A stretch of 64,000 nt of DNA from Loxodes magnus (Eukaryota > Ciliophora > Karyorelictea > Loxodida > Loxodidae), in the NCBI GenBank assembly GCA_946699065.1, contig CAMPDV010000128.1, positions 558,001-622,000 of the forward strand. The letters are read 5' to 3'. The position numbers were made by a program, and so were the translations under genes. Positions 11,101 to 26,100 of the stretch are shown here, piece by piece. Each line of letters begins with the position of its first letter. The first letter of the stretch is position 1. The notes under the pieces were generated by a model, which worked only from the letters and a program-made list of their open reading frames with translations, did not search any database and was not told the DNA's origin.

Positions 11101-14100
11101 GGCCAAATAAAGGATAGTGCATTTGTTCCCTTGGATATGAATATGGCACTAGTGATCAAACAAGCTAATGTAATTTATAAGAAATTAATTCTGAAAACGT
11201 TCTTCCTATCACTATATGTACCATTCCCTCTTACATACCACTTACAACTATACAAAACGATGCCATTTCATTTACTGGAACTAGTTGTATAGCATCAAAC
11301 TTTTAAACGACACTTGGAGGAGCCTTAAATATTAATGGGTTTACTCTAGACTTTTGGCTATAAACGAGTTAATCTTCCTAAATGATATTTTTATAAATTG
11401 AAGATGGCACTAGGATTTATTTGCAATTAGCTGTGAATAGCATAATTTCAACCCTTATACTAATTTCAGATTTATACTCTGGCCAATAAACTTAATTCTC
11501 TTATTATGACTAAGCAACATGGCACCACTTTATACTGAGTCTCACAACTAATGATGTTTAGTACTGCTATTCCACTTTTTACTTTCCAAGTTACTGTACC
11601 ACTTCTACTCAATTCAAAATTGATCCAACAGCAGATAATTTTAATGATATTCTAACCATTGGAGGAGGATCGGCTGGTGGATATTCTCAATTTACAGGCG
11701 AACTATTAGCTTTGCGTTTATATAACGACATTTATTAAAATCTGGGCATCGATTCCTCTTTCGTTAACTGTTTAACTTTATAAACGCCATGCAGATAATC
11801 TTGCTCAGGAATATGTTCGAATTCAGATCCCTAATAAACTTCAGGATGTTCTACCGACACTTATATATCTTTTTTTGACAACGCTTGGTACACATTAAAT
11901 ACTGACAGTGTTTATTAGATATACGGCTATAGTAATTAGTTCAAGGGGTTATTATTAAATGGATACTACTCAAGTTATTAGTTTTGAACCACTCTAACAT
12001 ACAGTGTTACTTCCTACACCATTTTTGAGCTGATTAATAGTGGATAATGCTCTCTTGCTATATCACATGTAAATTACTAATTTGACATAATAGTAGACTA
12101 GACAGATAATAGTGAAGATAAATCGTATTAGATTATCATACCTTCGTACACTACTTCTACTACTATTTAAATTACCATTTACGTTCATGACTCTGGAGCT
12201 AATCAATATGACATCTAAGTATGTGTTTAGTTTAGTTAAAATGTATATTGCATAGACGATTACTAAGTTGCTGGTACTAACTGTATTCCAAAACTATATT
12301 ATGCTTCTAATAGTTACATCTAAATTGGAAATGCATAAGAATCTTACTCAATTACAAACCTAAAAATATATGATTAAGCTACTTAGTTATAATTTAGTTG
12401 TCCAGCTAATCAATATAACAAACACTATCCTAATTTTGGACTTTGCTAATGTTCATTATGCTAAATTGGATACTATAGTTCGGTCTCTTCTTATTCTTGC
12501 AGTTCAAGTTCCCCTACTTTTAATTCAAGACTACCAGTAGATAAATGCTAAATACCTTCAGATTATATTTAAATTTCTGACATAAGCAGTTTAATTGGGT
12601 CAATCTTTGGATCTGGAGCAGATGAAATTTAAGATAATTCCTTTTAAAATACTGTTTTTTAAATTACAAATGAACATGGATTTATGATTGATTTTTGGAT
12701 GCAAATAACTGATATAGCGGATATGAATATCCTAGAAATTAAGGATAATACAAATATCTTCCTATCGATATCAATTGATTAGCTTCATAAAATTATCCAT
12801 TTTTATACAGAAAGAACTGCAGTTTAATAGTTTTAAGGTCCTTATTGCTCAGTTAATACTTGGCATCATATTGTTGTAAGCTTTACAAGTACTGAAGCAT
12901 ATTATTGCTATTCTGCTTATTTGTTCCCCTCTTCTTGCTAGACTTATTCCTTCATTTTGACTTTAGATTAACTGACATCTAGTGATGTATTGAAAGTAGG
13001 TGCAGGAACGATGTCAGGATACTCTTAGTTTATAGGATAAATAATGGATTTGAAATTTTCAGGAAAATAGCATTCTTTAATAGATCTTAAAGAAAACATA
13101 ATTGATTGCTATTCCAGTAATTCACCTTGCTGGAGAAACTGCCAAGGCCAATGTTAAACTACTGATCCTTAATATATAGCAGTAACTACTTGCACTCAAG
13201 GATCAATTAGCCTTATAACAGATACCTATTAAACTTATGGTAGTAGTTAACTAGAAATTTATGGGAATGATGATAGTTTGTTTTATTATGATATCTTCAT
13301 GCAACATACTCTGAGATATGAATTTTGGGTTAAACTCGCTTATGTTGCTAGTTAATATAATTTCTTCAAAATATAGGGAAAATCTGCCTCATGTACCGTT
13401 ACTATGAGAGTAACTGGAAGTATATTCGAGCTAGTTACTTCATTTGCTGCTACTAAATCCATAACGATATCAGAGTTTACGTAAGGTAATGCGTAGTTTC
13501 GAGTTTAGTATTAGTCAACTTAAAATATAGCAACAAGCGATTACACAATAAGATGGTGTGTTATTCCCGATTTCCATACAATACCTATGCAATGCTAATA
13601 CCATAACAATATTGGATCATCTTGTAACTTAGAATAAAGTTCTACAAGCTTCGTTTAATTTCCTTATTCTGCTGTAGACTATTAAATTGCATGGTTTGAC
13701 ATGTTCAATTATGGTTATACTAATTTTGAATGTACTGGAAGTGATACTAAATAGTACAATCCTAATTATGAAGCTATTGGAGCTTGCATATGCAGTTTAG
13801 GGTATATTACTGAAATGGTTGGTACAGGAAGTTACTCTATAACATGCACTTCTTAATCACTCCCTGATCTTTAATCAACCACTGGAAGATGACCTCTCTA
13901 AAGTTGCAATTATCCTAGTGATTTTATTCAAATTCTAATTTAAAACTAAGTTGCAGAAAGCTTTACAACGGGAGGATCAACTCTCGAAACTGACTTTTAT
14001 ACATTAGTATCCTCTATAATAAATGGATTTACAGTATCATTCTGAATTAAACTAAGTAGCACTATTTAGAATTCTAAAGTTTTTGAAATAAAGAATAATT

Positions 14101-17100
14101 AAGGAGCTAACAATGTATTTCTATCCTTCTAAAGCATAATGGATTAAAGAATCTTTCTCCTTTTTTCCGATAGATCTGGATCTTAATAGACTCAAAAAGT
14201 ACCCTATTATGATGGAAATACATGGCATTATGTAGTCGTTAGCTTTGAAAGTCCAACGACAAGATTCTGCATTTCAACTTACGTTAATTCAGCTTCATAT
14301 TGCTTTGACTATAGCTTTGATCTTACCCTTAGCTAACTAACTTCTGATGATATAATTAAATTTGGAGATGGTACCTATTCAAGTTCCGAGTTTACATTCT
14401 AAGCATTTGAAGGATACCTTTTGGACTTTAAGATCACAGGCTAGACTTATTCTTCTCTAAATTTAAACTTTCAAACTATAGATTGCTGGGCAGTTCATAC
14501 TCCTTGCTGGACTCATTGCAAAGGAGTTTGCTAGACACAAGATCCATAAAACATTCCTATAACTACCTGTTCAACTGACTAACCTCATGAAATAATTGCA
14601 GCTATATGACAAGACGTAGATGCAACGACTAGCTATTCTTATTTAGGAAGTGATCCAATCATATTTAACTATAATACATTCTTTTAAGATGTATAAGCAT
14701 ACAAGTTCTGAATGAAAGCATCTCCTAACGCTATTTAATATCTCTCCATGTTTATAGATGGAGAAAGCTCATCATGTTATGCTAAATTGTATATAAACTA
14801 TCAATCTTTTATATTAGTAATTAATAATGGTGCTACAAGCACCTTAACATTCCCAGTTGATGAATGAACTAGTAACTAAGAATTAAGAATAGAGATTATT
14901 TACGCTTATAGTACTCCAAATTATTAAGTTTAGCTTTGTGTATCTTAAATAACCTTAGAACCTATCTGTGCTTTATAAACCCTCTCAAATGTATGCAAGC
15001 TTTAACATTTTTCTTCGAGTGCTATTAATTTCCCTGTTTCTACTGTTCCATATTAAATTAGAGGGCTTTATGTATATTCTTTCAATCCTCCAGAATGTGA
15101 AGGAGCTCATAAATACAATCCTAGTTGGCCTTCTTAGGGATCTTGTGTCTGTACGCTTGGATATTCTATGACTTTGTCTGGTATCGATGAAATCTCCTGC
15201 AGTACATCATCTATACTATCCATAATTCACCCATCTTATACAAACAGATATCCAATTACGATTTGCACTTATCCTTCTACATGGATAAGCATTAATATTA
15301 CAGGAAATATAAACTAAAGGACATAGTAGGAGTTTACTACAGGAATAGACGAATGAAATACTAATTTTTATAGCTTAGTTTCTGAGTAAATACCATTTAG
15401 TTCAGGCTTTATTTTAACCATTTGGTTTTCAACTTCTTAGTCAAATGCTAAAATGACAATAATTGAAATAAGTAACACAATCAAGCTATTTCTGGGTGTT
15501 AATATAGACACTTCATAAGAAGTTTTGATAATATGCTCTTAGATCAGTTCTGAATAAAAATTTAAGGTTCCTTATGATGCTTCTAACACTTGACATTATA
15601 TAGCAATAGGCTTTTCAGATTCTGGTAGTAAGTATTGCTATTCAAGTATGACTAAGCCTTCTTTTTGCTTTTCAAGAGCTCTCACTTTATCTTTGAACGA
15701 TCTGCAAGCAAATTAAGTTATTTAAGTAGGAAGTGGAACCTAGTCAGACTTTACAGAATATATTGGCTATTTATTAGCTGTTAATATATTAGATGAAGAC
15801 CACACTATTTTAGGCTTGTCTTAGACTTTAGTTGACTGTTGAACAACTTTTACTCCATGCCGTCTTAATTGTCAAGGTGTTTGTGCATCAACTAGTGATC
15901 CTCAATATGCAAATCCTTAATGCGATTATTTACTTACTTATGAAATATAGTCTGATAGCTATATAGCTTGTGATGGAACTAATAGCATATCAATACAAGG
16001 AAGCGATCAAACCAAGTTCTACTTTGACATGTTCTAATACGATACTTTAAGATATTAATTTTGAACTTAACTAGATCGTGTAGCTGTAAGCTATGACATT
16101 TTCTAAGTAATTGGACATAACGCTCTATGTACTATGACTCTTACTGTCACTGATAATGTTTTTGATTTAATAATTTAATCAGATTAAACTTATAGTTACT
16201 AAATAGCTCTTTTGAAGTTTAGTGGAACGATGGAATTTAAGATGACTTTCTAAAGTACAATCACTAGTAGTGATTATGATTTTACCTGGTGTATTGATTA
16301 TGATAACATAGAACTGAATGAACTTAGTATATGTAAAACTGGAGTTTAATAAAGTACCTGTAACATTTAGCATTCTGATACTAGTTTTGTTAAGTTTCCT
16401 ACTACACCATCTGGGGTTTCTAGTTATCAAATAGCACTAGCAACAATTTAAAATTGGTCTCCTACCAGTTCTAGTTGCAGTTTATCTAGTTAATATAATC
16501 CTTTATTTCCATCTGTTGGTGATTGCAAATGTACTCTTGGATATTAAATAAACTTGTAAGGAGGAGGATCTAATTCCCTAAATTGTGCAGTCTAAGTAAT
16601 TTCAACTATCAGTAGTACTGATAGATGGCCCTTAACGACTTGCTCCTATCCAACAACCTGGGTGAACATTGATTTCAATGGAATGAATGAATTAACTTAA
16701 AAAGCATTCACATCAGCTGCGGATGTTATAAGTACTAGCTTTTATAATTTAGTTTCAAACTAATTACCATTTTCTAATGGTTTTATACTGTCATTCTGAT
16801 TTTAAACTTCAGAACTAATTTCTTAAATGCGAATGATTGAAATATGAAATGCTGGTGGAAATGTTTTTTTAAGTATCAATGTAGATCCCTTATCATCTAC
16901 CTTGCTTTACTACTCTCAAAGGCTTTCGACTTAATATTTTTAAGCACCTTACGATAATACAAATACTTGGCATTATATTATTACAGGTATCACTTCATCA
17001 GGCTCTCTGTACTGCTACTCTAGTTATACGAAACCATCTTACTGTTTCGAAAGATCTTTCCTTCTATCACTAAATGATCTTGATACCTCAGACATGATCT

Positions 17101-20100
17101 ATATAGGAGATGGAACATACACATCTTATACCTTTTTCAGTGGCTCAGTTCTAGCTCTTAAAATCATAAATAGCCTTTATTCAACATTTAATTTAAACTA
17201 AGAGGTTGCAGATTGCTGAACAGCTTTTACTCCTTGTTGGTTAAATTGCAATGGCTTATGCAATGACGTGACTGACGTCTAGTATTTATCTGGAGATACT
17301 TGCGTTCAACAAGCTATTAATTTAAAAGACTCTACTCTCGACACTGCTAATGACTAAACTTACTATTTATCAGACTAATCTATCTTTTACTATGATTTAT
17401 TCACTCAACATCCTTATACTAGAATAAACTTCTGGGTAGAGTTAACTTATACCATATAGACCTCAATTATTTATACTTAGGAAGGGGACTCTTGCTCAAC
17501 TTCTATAACTGTAGTTTAAAATTAGTTCACTTTATGAATAATATCAACAACAACTGATGATCTATAAGTGACCATACCTGTATGAAGTAATTAATTGATT
17601 AACATGCAATATGAGATTTAGTATGTTGCTACTAACTAATATACCTTAACATTTTGTGCTTAACCGTATTATCATCTTGAACCTTTGTAATGCACAACGA
17701 AAATTGTGTCTGCTATTTGCTAACTCTATCATACTAATGGGTATATTTAGTTTCCTATATCAACATAAAGTTATAATTTCGCTTTCCTTAATATTCATTT
17801 CTTGCCTGCTGAATGTGACTCTATATAATATTCATATAATCCAAATTATAACTTATAGAAAGGGCTTTGCATTTGTTCTTTAGGCTATGAAAGTTCATTA
17901 ATCACAGGTTCTCATTCGTGTATTGCTAGTTCAGCTATTCCTGACATTTCAAGTTTACCTGGAAGGTTTCCAATTTCATACTGTGTCTATCCTACTGACT
18001 TTATTTATATAGATATTACTGGAAATATCAACTAAAATAATGGTTATGCTTTTACAAGTGTATCGGGTGATGAAGCAACTGATAATTTTTACACCTTAGT
18101 AAACGCGGTAAGCAACTTAGATGGATTTACCATGTCGTTTTGATTCACTCTGAGCGTTAATAACTAGAATATGATTATTTTTTAAGTTGGTGATACTACT
18201 AACAAGTGACTCTCAGTTCTGGTTAGCACATATTAGAACTCCCTGATATTTTATACTTAAAGACCTTAAGAAACTTATTTTGTAATTCCGTATTATGACA
18301 CTAATACTTGGCATCATATTATAGTTGGCTTCGAAAATAATGATGTTCTAGCTTGCTACTCTAGTTTTAACTTTCCATCCTTTTGTTACTCTCGCTCTCA
18401 CTTTTCCTTGACTCTTGATTTATTGAATTCAAATGATTTTATTTAGGTTGGTGATGGAACTTTTGGTTCTTATACTTAATTTTAAGGATAAATTTTAGCT
18501 CTTAGGATAAGTCCTTAAACAAAGACTCAACTTTTATTGACTGAATAAATAGCTGATTGCTGAACTTCACATTCTCCATGTTGGTAATCCTGTGTGGGAG
18601 TTTGTAGCTCTCTAACAGACGTTTAGCTAAGCAGCTGTAATTAAAATTAAAGATACGAGTTATTAGACAATACTTGAAATACCATTGATGGATCTATTAG
18701 CTTCCAATACTTCTTATATGATCCTTCTTAATTTTACTTAGATATGTTCGAATAAGGATATTAAGCCATATAGTTCTGGTTTAAACTGACAAATGATAAT
18801 ACTTAATACACAATCTTCGAGCTAGTTTCAGATAACCCATCATGCTCTATTTAAATAAAAGTTACCGATTATAAAATAGATCTCTTTATTGACTCTATAA
18901 CTGATTCGTTCTATTCACTCACTATATCAAATGCTAATGTAAATGACTAGTACATTCTACATTTTAGTAGCTAGCTAATTGGTACCTAATACTTATTTTT
19001 ATGGTGCTTGTAGGCAATTGGTGGCGAACCTAGTTGCTAAAATGACCTTATAGATAATGCATGCTTAGCAAAGCATTCAGCTGGAAGTTATATTAACTTT
19101 CCAATTAGTTCAGTCAGTCATGAAGTAGGATAGCTTGTGTTTAGTACCTTCTTAGATACAAGTTCCTGCCCTGCTAATGCTTATAAAAAGTATCTGACAG
19201 AGGACTTATGTATATGCTAAATGGGATACACATTTTAATTTAATGGAGGAGCAGGAAATTTCAATAGTAAGTGCGCAACATAAAGTATAGTTACTAACTT
19301 AGATGACTCCAACTTAGTTAGCAGATATCCTATTACTCAATGTACATGGCCAACATACATTGCTATTGATCTAATCTCTAACATAAACCAATTAAACGGC
19401 GTGACTTTTACAAGTGCATCAGGTGATGAAGGATCTTTTGATTTCTACATTATAGTATCTTCTATAATAAACTTAGATGGCTTTACTTTAACCTTCTGGT
19501 TCAAGCTTTCTGTAGCTAACAAGCAAATGAGAATGCTAGAAATAAGTGATGGAGTTGATGTATTTCTTTCGATAAATATAGATAATGTACTAAAGACTTT
19601 GATTTTCTACTCTGATAGAGCTAGTAGATAGGCCTTTGCTGCTCCTTTTTATGAAGCAAATGAATGACATTATATAGTTACCTCTTTTACAAGCTCTGAT
19701 ACTTAATATTGCTATTCATCGTATGGTTTTCCTACCTCTTGCTATATGAGAGACTTCAAACTAACTTTAAATGATTTAGTCGCAGGAGATATTTTAACTG
19801 TAGGGTCAGGAACTTATAGCAACTACGAATAGTTTGAAGGGGAAATTTTGGCTGTTAGAGTCATAGAATAAACATATGGACAACTAGGGTTAGATGAAAA
19901 CTACGTTGACTGTTTAACAACAATAACACCTTGCTGGGAGAACTGTTTAGGATTATGTACTAGCACTACAGATCCATAAGAAAGCACATGTATATCAAAC
20001 TAATATGTTCTACTACAAAGTAATGCATGACTAACTATAGATATTAGCACAGAACTAAAAGTATTTGGGCATCAAAAAACTATATTCAATTATAATTTAT

Positions 20101-23100
20101 TCATTTCCTCTTTTTTTCGCTATCAGTTTTTTACTAAGATAACAGATGATCCAACAACATACACTGCTTTAAAAATAGTTGGCCATTTAAATTAATGCTC
20201 TTTAGAAGTCTAAGTTACTGGTAATCAATGGGATTGCTTCATTAATTCAAATACTAATCAGCATTTTACAATGATTCTCAATCAATTTTCTATAGACTAG
20301 GAGGCTAGAGTTTATATCTAAAACGATAAAAAAATAAGCGATTATACCTTCACATGATGCATTACATTAGATGACAACTAACCTCAATGCTAAGAATATG
20401 ATATTCAAGATACTTGCAATATCCAGCATTCTGATTCAAGCTACATTTAATTTCCTGCGACTTCAATAACTCATTAAATCGCCTAAGTCAAAATTTTTAC
20501 TTTTCCCTATTACCCTCAATGTCCTAGCTTACAATATAATCCTAATTATCCTAATTTTGGGGATTGTATATGCTCTATAGGCTACTAATTGGACTTACTC
20601 GGAACAGATGATATCACTTGTACATCAGTTTCAATTGTCTAACTCACTGATCCTTCTTACTATCCTACAAGATATCCTATAAACACATGTAATTACCCAG
20701 ATTTTGTTTCTGTAGTTGTAACAGGAAAAATAAATGACTTAACTCTAACTTCATATACTAAACCTACAGTTGATGAAGATGAACTTAACTTCTATACTTT
20801 TGCTTCAGATATAATAAATTCTGATGGTTTCACTATTTCTTTTTGGTATAGAACAGCAGTTAGCTAAAACTAAAAGATTTTCTAAATTGGAGACGGAGTA
20901 GACGTGTTTTTGTCTGTTAACCATAATAAGGATAATTATATAATTGAAGTGTATACATAAAGACCTAGTGAAAGCTGAATGGTAGGACCTTTTTGGTATA
21001 CAAGTAACATTTGGCATCATATTATTCTTGGATTTTCGAGTGTGTAATCAATTTATTGTTGGTCTTCATATTTATATGCCTCAGTCTGCTAAACTAAAAG
21101 CTTTTAATTAACTTTAGATCAATTAACTTTAAATGATGTATTGATGATAGCAAGTGGAACTTATTCGAATTTTGAAGAGATGTAAGGAGATATCTTAGCC
21201 TTGAAGTTTTCATCCAATACTTGGTAAGATATTGGTCTTTCTGAAAAAATAGCAGACTGTTGGACGACATGGAGTCCATGTTACTAATTTTGCGAAGGAG
21301 AATGTTAAACATAAAACATAGAGTACAAGCTATAAGCTTCTTACTGCTCTCAATATGATTATCATCTTTTAAGAAGCGATACTTATTTTACGTGTGATTC
21401 TCTTAATTATTTAACTATAAATGGATACGATCAATCTATTTACTATAATGATTTGCTCATGAGTAACTATATTCGATATGAATTCTGGGTAAGGTTCTCT
21501 TGAAGTTTATCTTCAGTCATTTTCACAAGTTTAATAGGAGATAGTTGCTCTATCTAACTCTCTTTAGCTTCTAAAACATTCACTTTAGACTTATCAGCAG
21601 ATACTACATCTAGCTTTCATATTTTAGTTGATGATTTTATCAATTTAGAAGCGAAGATTTATATTTAAAACCACTATCAGAAATCTTCAAACGATTATGA
21701 CTTTAAATGATGTGTTACTCCAGATTATACTGAACCTCTATGCATTTAGAAGACAGTACCAAAAACTTGCAATATTATTTCAAAGATTGGCTCGGAACTT
21801 ACTTTTCCATCTTCAACCCCTTCATATGATGTTGCTTGAGTCTAAGTTTTTAATTTCCCGGAGAGAAATGTTAATTGTGTACTACAATACCAATATAATC
21901 CTTATTTTAAATCAAATGGGGGTTGTGTTTGCACTCTAGGATATGAAATAGATTTGGTATCAGGATAATATGAATAAACATGCACTTCAAATCCAGTTCA
22001 ATCTCTTACTCTAGATTCAAGTCGTTATCCTCCTTAATTCTGTAGATATCCCACAGACTTTATTAGTATATTTGCTAGCGATGACATATCATACACTTAT
22101 GCAGCAGGTTCAGATTCATCTAGTTTTAATTTCTATAACGCAGTAGTTGGAATTTCAAATGCAGATGGATTTACATTAACATGGTGATTCAAGACTAGCT
22201 CAAATAATAATATGAGAATGTTCGAAATAAAGAATCCTGCTGGTACTAATTCTGTCTTTCTTAGTGTAATGATTAATCATTATTCAGGTGTTTTACTTTT
22301 CTACAGCGATAGATCTGGAAGCATCTAGTAGTTTATGGTCCCTTATGATTAAGCTAATGCTTGGCATCATATTGTAGTTAGTATAACAAATGTAGATTCG
22401 CTTTACTGCTATTCAAGCTAACTTTACCCAGCCTTCTGTTATAAAAGAAATTTGGCTCTTTCGCTAAGTTAATTAACTTCTGATGATACTATACAAATTG
22501 GAGATGGAACGTATACAGACGCTGACAATTTATTTACTTATAATGAATATCAAGGAGAAATTCTAGCTCTTAAGGTTAATGGATAGACATATACAAATCT
22601 TGGTCTAAATAAACAGAAAATGGACTGCTGGACTAGTATTACACCTTGCTGGTAATCATGTGAAGGTCAATGTGTTTCTACTACTAACCCATAAAATATA
22701 TAAGGAGATACATGTAATTTCGGTCATCATATAGAAAACGATATCTGGCTAACAATTGATGATGCTGGAAGTTAGTTGTAGTATTTTAGTAACGACAATA
22801 GCATATTTTACTTGAACCCTTTTCATTAAAACATTCTCAGATATGAGTTTTGGGTAGATCTCACTTTTGATTCTTCGCTATATGAAATATTTAAAATAGT
22901 AGGAGATTAAGGAAGTTGTGTGCTATCGCTTAAAGTTTAAAGTAGTACCTTCTATCTAGGAATAACAAGTACTTCTAATTAGAATACATGAATCAATATA
23001 CCTTAGTTTGTTGCTTCTCTAAAGGCTAAAATAGTAGTCTAGAATACATATAATCCATCAGATAATAGCTTCGACTTAAAATGGTGTATAATAACAGATT

Positions 23101-26100
23101 TCAATTATCTAAAGTGCCAAAATCTAGCAAATATTGTATCATGCAATCTTTAATAAAACTAACCTTCGTATTTATTGTTTCCATATACATCTCAATAGTA
23201 TAGAGTGGCATGAATTGAAGTCTTGCCGTATTAAGAAGATATTTTATGTGGTTAAACTAATTTTTACAATCCTAGTTGGCCTAAAGAAGGATAGTGTGTA
23301 TGTTCTTTAGGCTACTAATTATAAATATCAGGAGGATTTAACACTCTTGCTTGCACAAGTTCTCCGATTTCTGGAATAAGAAATTATGCAGACAGATTTC
23401 CTGTTATAGTAACCTCTTATCCTGATTATTTCGCTTTAGCAGGAATGGATTAAACTACAGCAACTATATTTTAAACTACCAGCAATACTGACGATATTCT
23501 TGGCTAGGATATTTATCCTTCTTTAAGTTCTTATCTCAACTCTAATGGATTTACTATATCCTTCTGGATAAAAACAGATTAAGTAGCTTAAATGATATTT
23601 CTAGAGATAAATGGCCTAAATAGTATATTCTTATAAATAGGTATGGATTCTATAGCTAAAACTATACTTTTCACTAGTGATATCAATGGTGCACAAGGAT
23701 TTTAAAGGCCTTATTACTCAGAAGTAGCCTGGTAGTTTATAGTTGCATCTTTTGGCAGTACCTAAACTATCTATTGCTGGGGTTCATTTGAATATCCATC
23801 TTCATGTTATACAATAGATTCTTTTTCCTTAACTTCAGATTTACTTAATAACACTCATAAAATTACAGTTGGCAAAGGTTCTGTAACTGGATGATTAGCT
23901 GGATATTAAGATTTCGACGGACAAATATTAGCTCTAAGATACTTTTAAGAAACATATGCAGATCTTTCTTTAAGTCAAACATTAGTTGATTTCTGGTCTG
24001 TTTTTACTCCTTGCTGACAATCTTGCAAAGGAATCTGCACCACAACTTTACCTCTTTAAACTGCTCAATGCTAAAGTTACACTCCTTATTAGTTCTTCAC
24101 ATCAGGATGGTAAGACTTAACAACTCCTTAAGTCATTAATGGAATTGATTTGACATTTAACGGAGATATCTGGTACTACGAAGCGATGATATATGAATTT
24201 TGAACTTAGTTAGTAAACTCAGTAAGTTCCTATGAAGTTTTCAAAATAGTGAATTCATAATGTACAACTATAATAAAAAGCTAAAACTCCAAACTTATTC
24301 TTTAGATTTCTTAAGGAAGCTTGTAGTTTACTATTGATGGTTTAATTTCATTCACTCTAAACAACAAAGTATTGGTATCATTGTAAATAATAAAGCAAAG
24401 CTCTTAGGCTTATGATGTAAAGATATGTGCTACCTAGTCTCCTTTAGAGCCTATTTGTAAATCTTCTCTTTCTTAAGTAATAACCTCTATATGTAATATA
24501 AGGCAAGAATCTATCCTTACTTTAGGAGATTTAAGTACTTCCATCTAAATAAAAAATTTGAAGATACATGATTAGACTTAACTTACATGCTCGTCTCAGT
24601 ATTAATATAACCCACTATGAAACTATCCTCATGGCTGTATTTGCACATTAGGCTAGTAAATAAATTCTGACAATAACTGCGATGTTTTCTCAGTTGATTA
24701 CAGTGCAATAATTCCAGTCAATTTAGTAGCTACTCCGAGTTACACTTAAATTTTGCTTAGCTAGTTTACAAACAGTTAAGCATTTTAAACTTCTACAGTG
24801 GATGAGATTACTAGTAGTTTCACCTCATCAGTAGTAAGTACTCCAAATGCTTAAGGATTTACTTTTGATTTTTGGATCTAACCTTCTAATTTATTAATCC
24901 ATAAGTAATGAAGTCTTCTTTAAATTAAAGAAAGTTCTAGTCCTTTTTAGATCAAAATCGCTATGGGCATAAACTTAGTTGCATCGACTTTTATTATAGA
25001 ATCAGAGCTCAATTCAGGTCAATATGCTAATTTTCCTCTTTATTATGATGCAACATGACACTATATTATGATAGGTTGGAAGAGTATGGAAGGGACTAAG
25101 TTTTGTACTTCTTCATACTAAAAACCTTCCAAATGCTTTACTAGAGATTTTGAACTCACTGGTAGTGATATAGGCTCTGATGATATTACAATTGGAAGTG
25201 GAACAATTAATAGTTTTTAAGACTTAGATGGAAAAATTTTAAATTTACGCATCTATAACTAGCCTTATGATACTTTATCAATGACTGAATCTTTTGCTGA
25301 TTCTTAAGTATTAAAAACTCCTTGCTGGATCTTTTGCTAAGGAATATGTCCTGCTGACTCTCCAGAACTTTCAAGTTGCTTATAGAACACTCCCTATCAA
25401 ATTATGTAGGTAGGATATACTTCTATCAATTCAGGTTTCAGTTACTCACTAGATGGATATGATGTTAGTCTTCTTAGTAATCCATTCCTTTAAACTTATG
25501 CATCTTACTCCTTTTGGGTTTAACTAACTTCATCAGTAAATGAATATGAGATTTTCAAAATAACAAATGCTGGATGTACTCTTACTATATCAGCCTAGGA
25601 TAATAATTTCAATCTTAGAACTTAAACAGAAACTTTGACATTGAGTATTAATGATTACACCACAACTGAAGTTTCCTTCTTACTTGTCTTGAAAGAAGAT
25701 GGTTATATTTATTTTTGCGTTACGGAGTTAAATTCTGAGTCCACTTGTTTAGAATCAAATGTATTAAGTTCTTGATGCAGGTTCGAATATCTGAGCACAG
25801 TATAATTTGCATATAGCATTTAGGAATTCAAAGTGAACAATTTTAAAATATATAATTAAGACTCTACTCTTTTACCTATTTGTAATGCTTAACACTAGTA
25901 TGTTTCTTCCTTTCCCAAATATGTAGAATGTAGTTGCTCTGTTTGCTTTACTTCTTCATACGATCCAGCTACAAATGCAAGACAATGTACAACCTAAATT
26001 CCTTCCTTTTCCTCTTCATATCCTGTCACTGCTTGCAAACTACCTTCTGATTTTATAAAGCCTTTAATAAGTGACTAAGAATTGACTAGTTTTGCAGTTG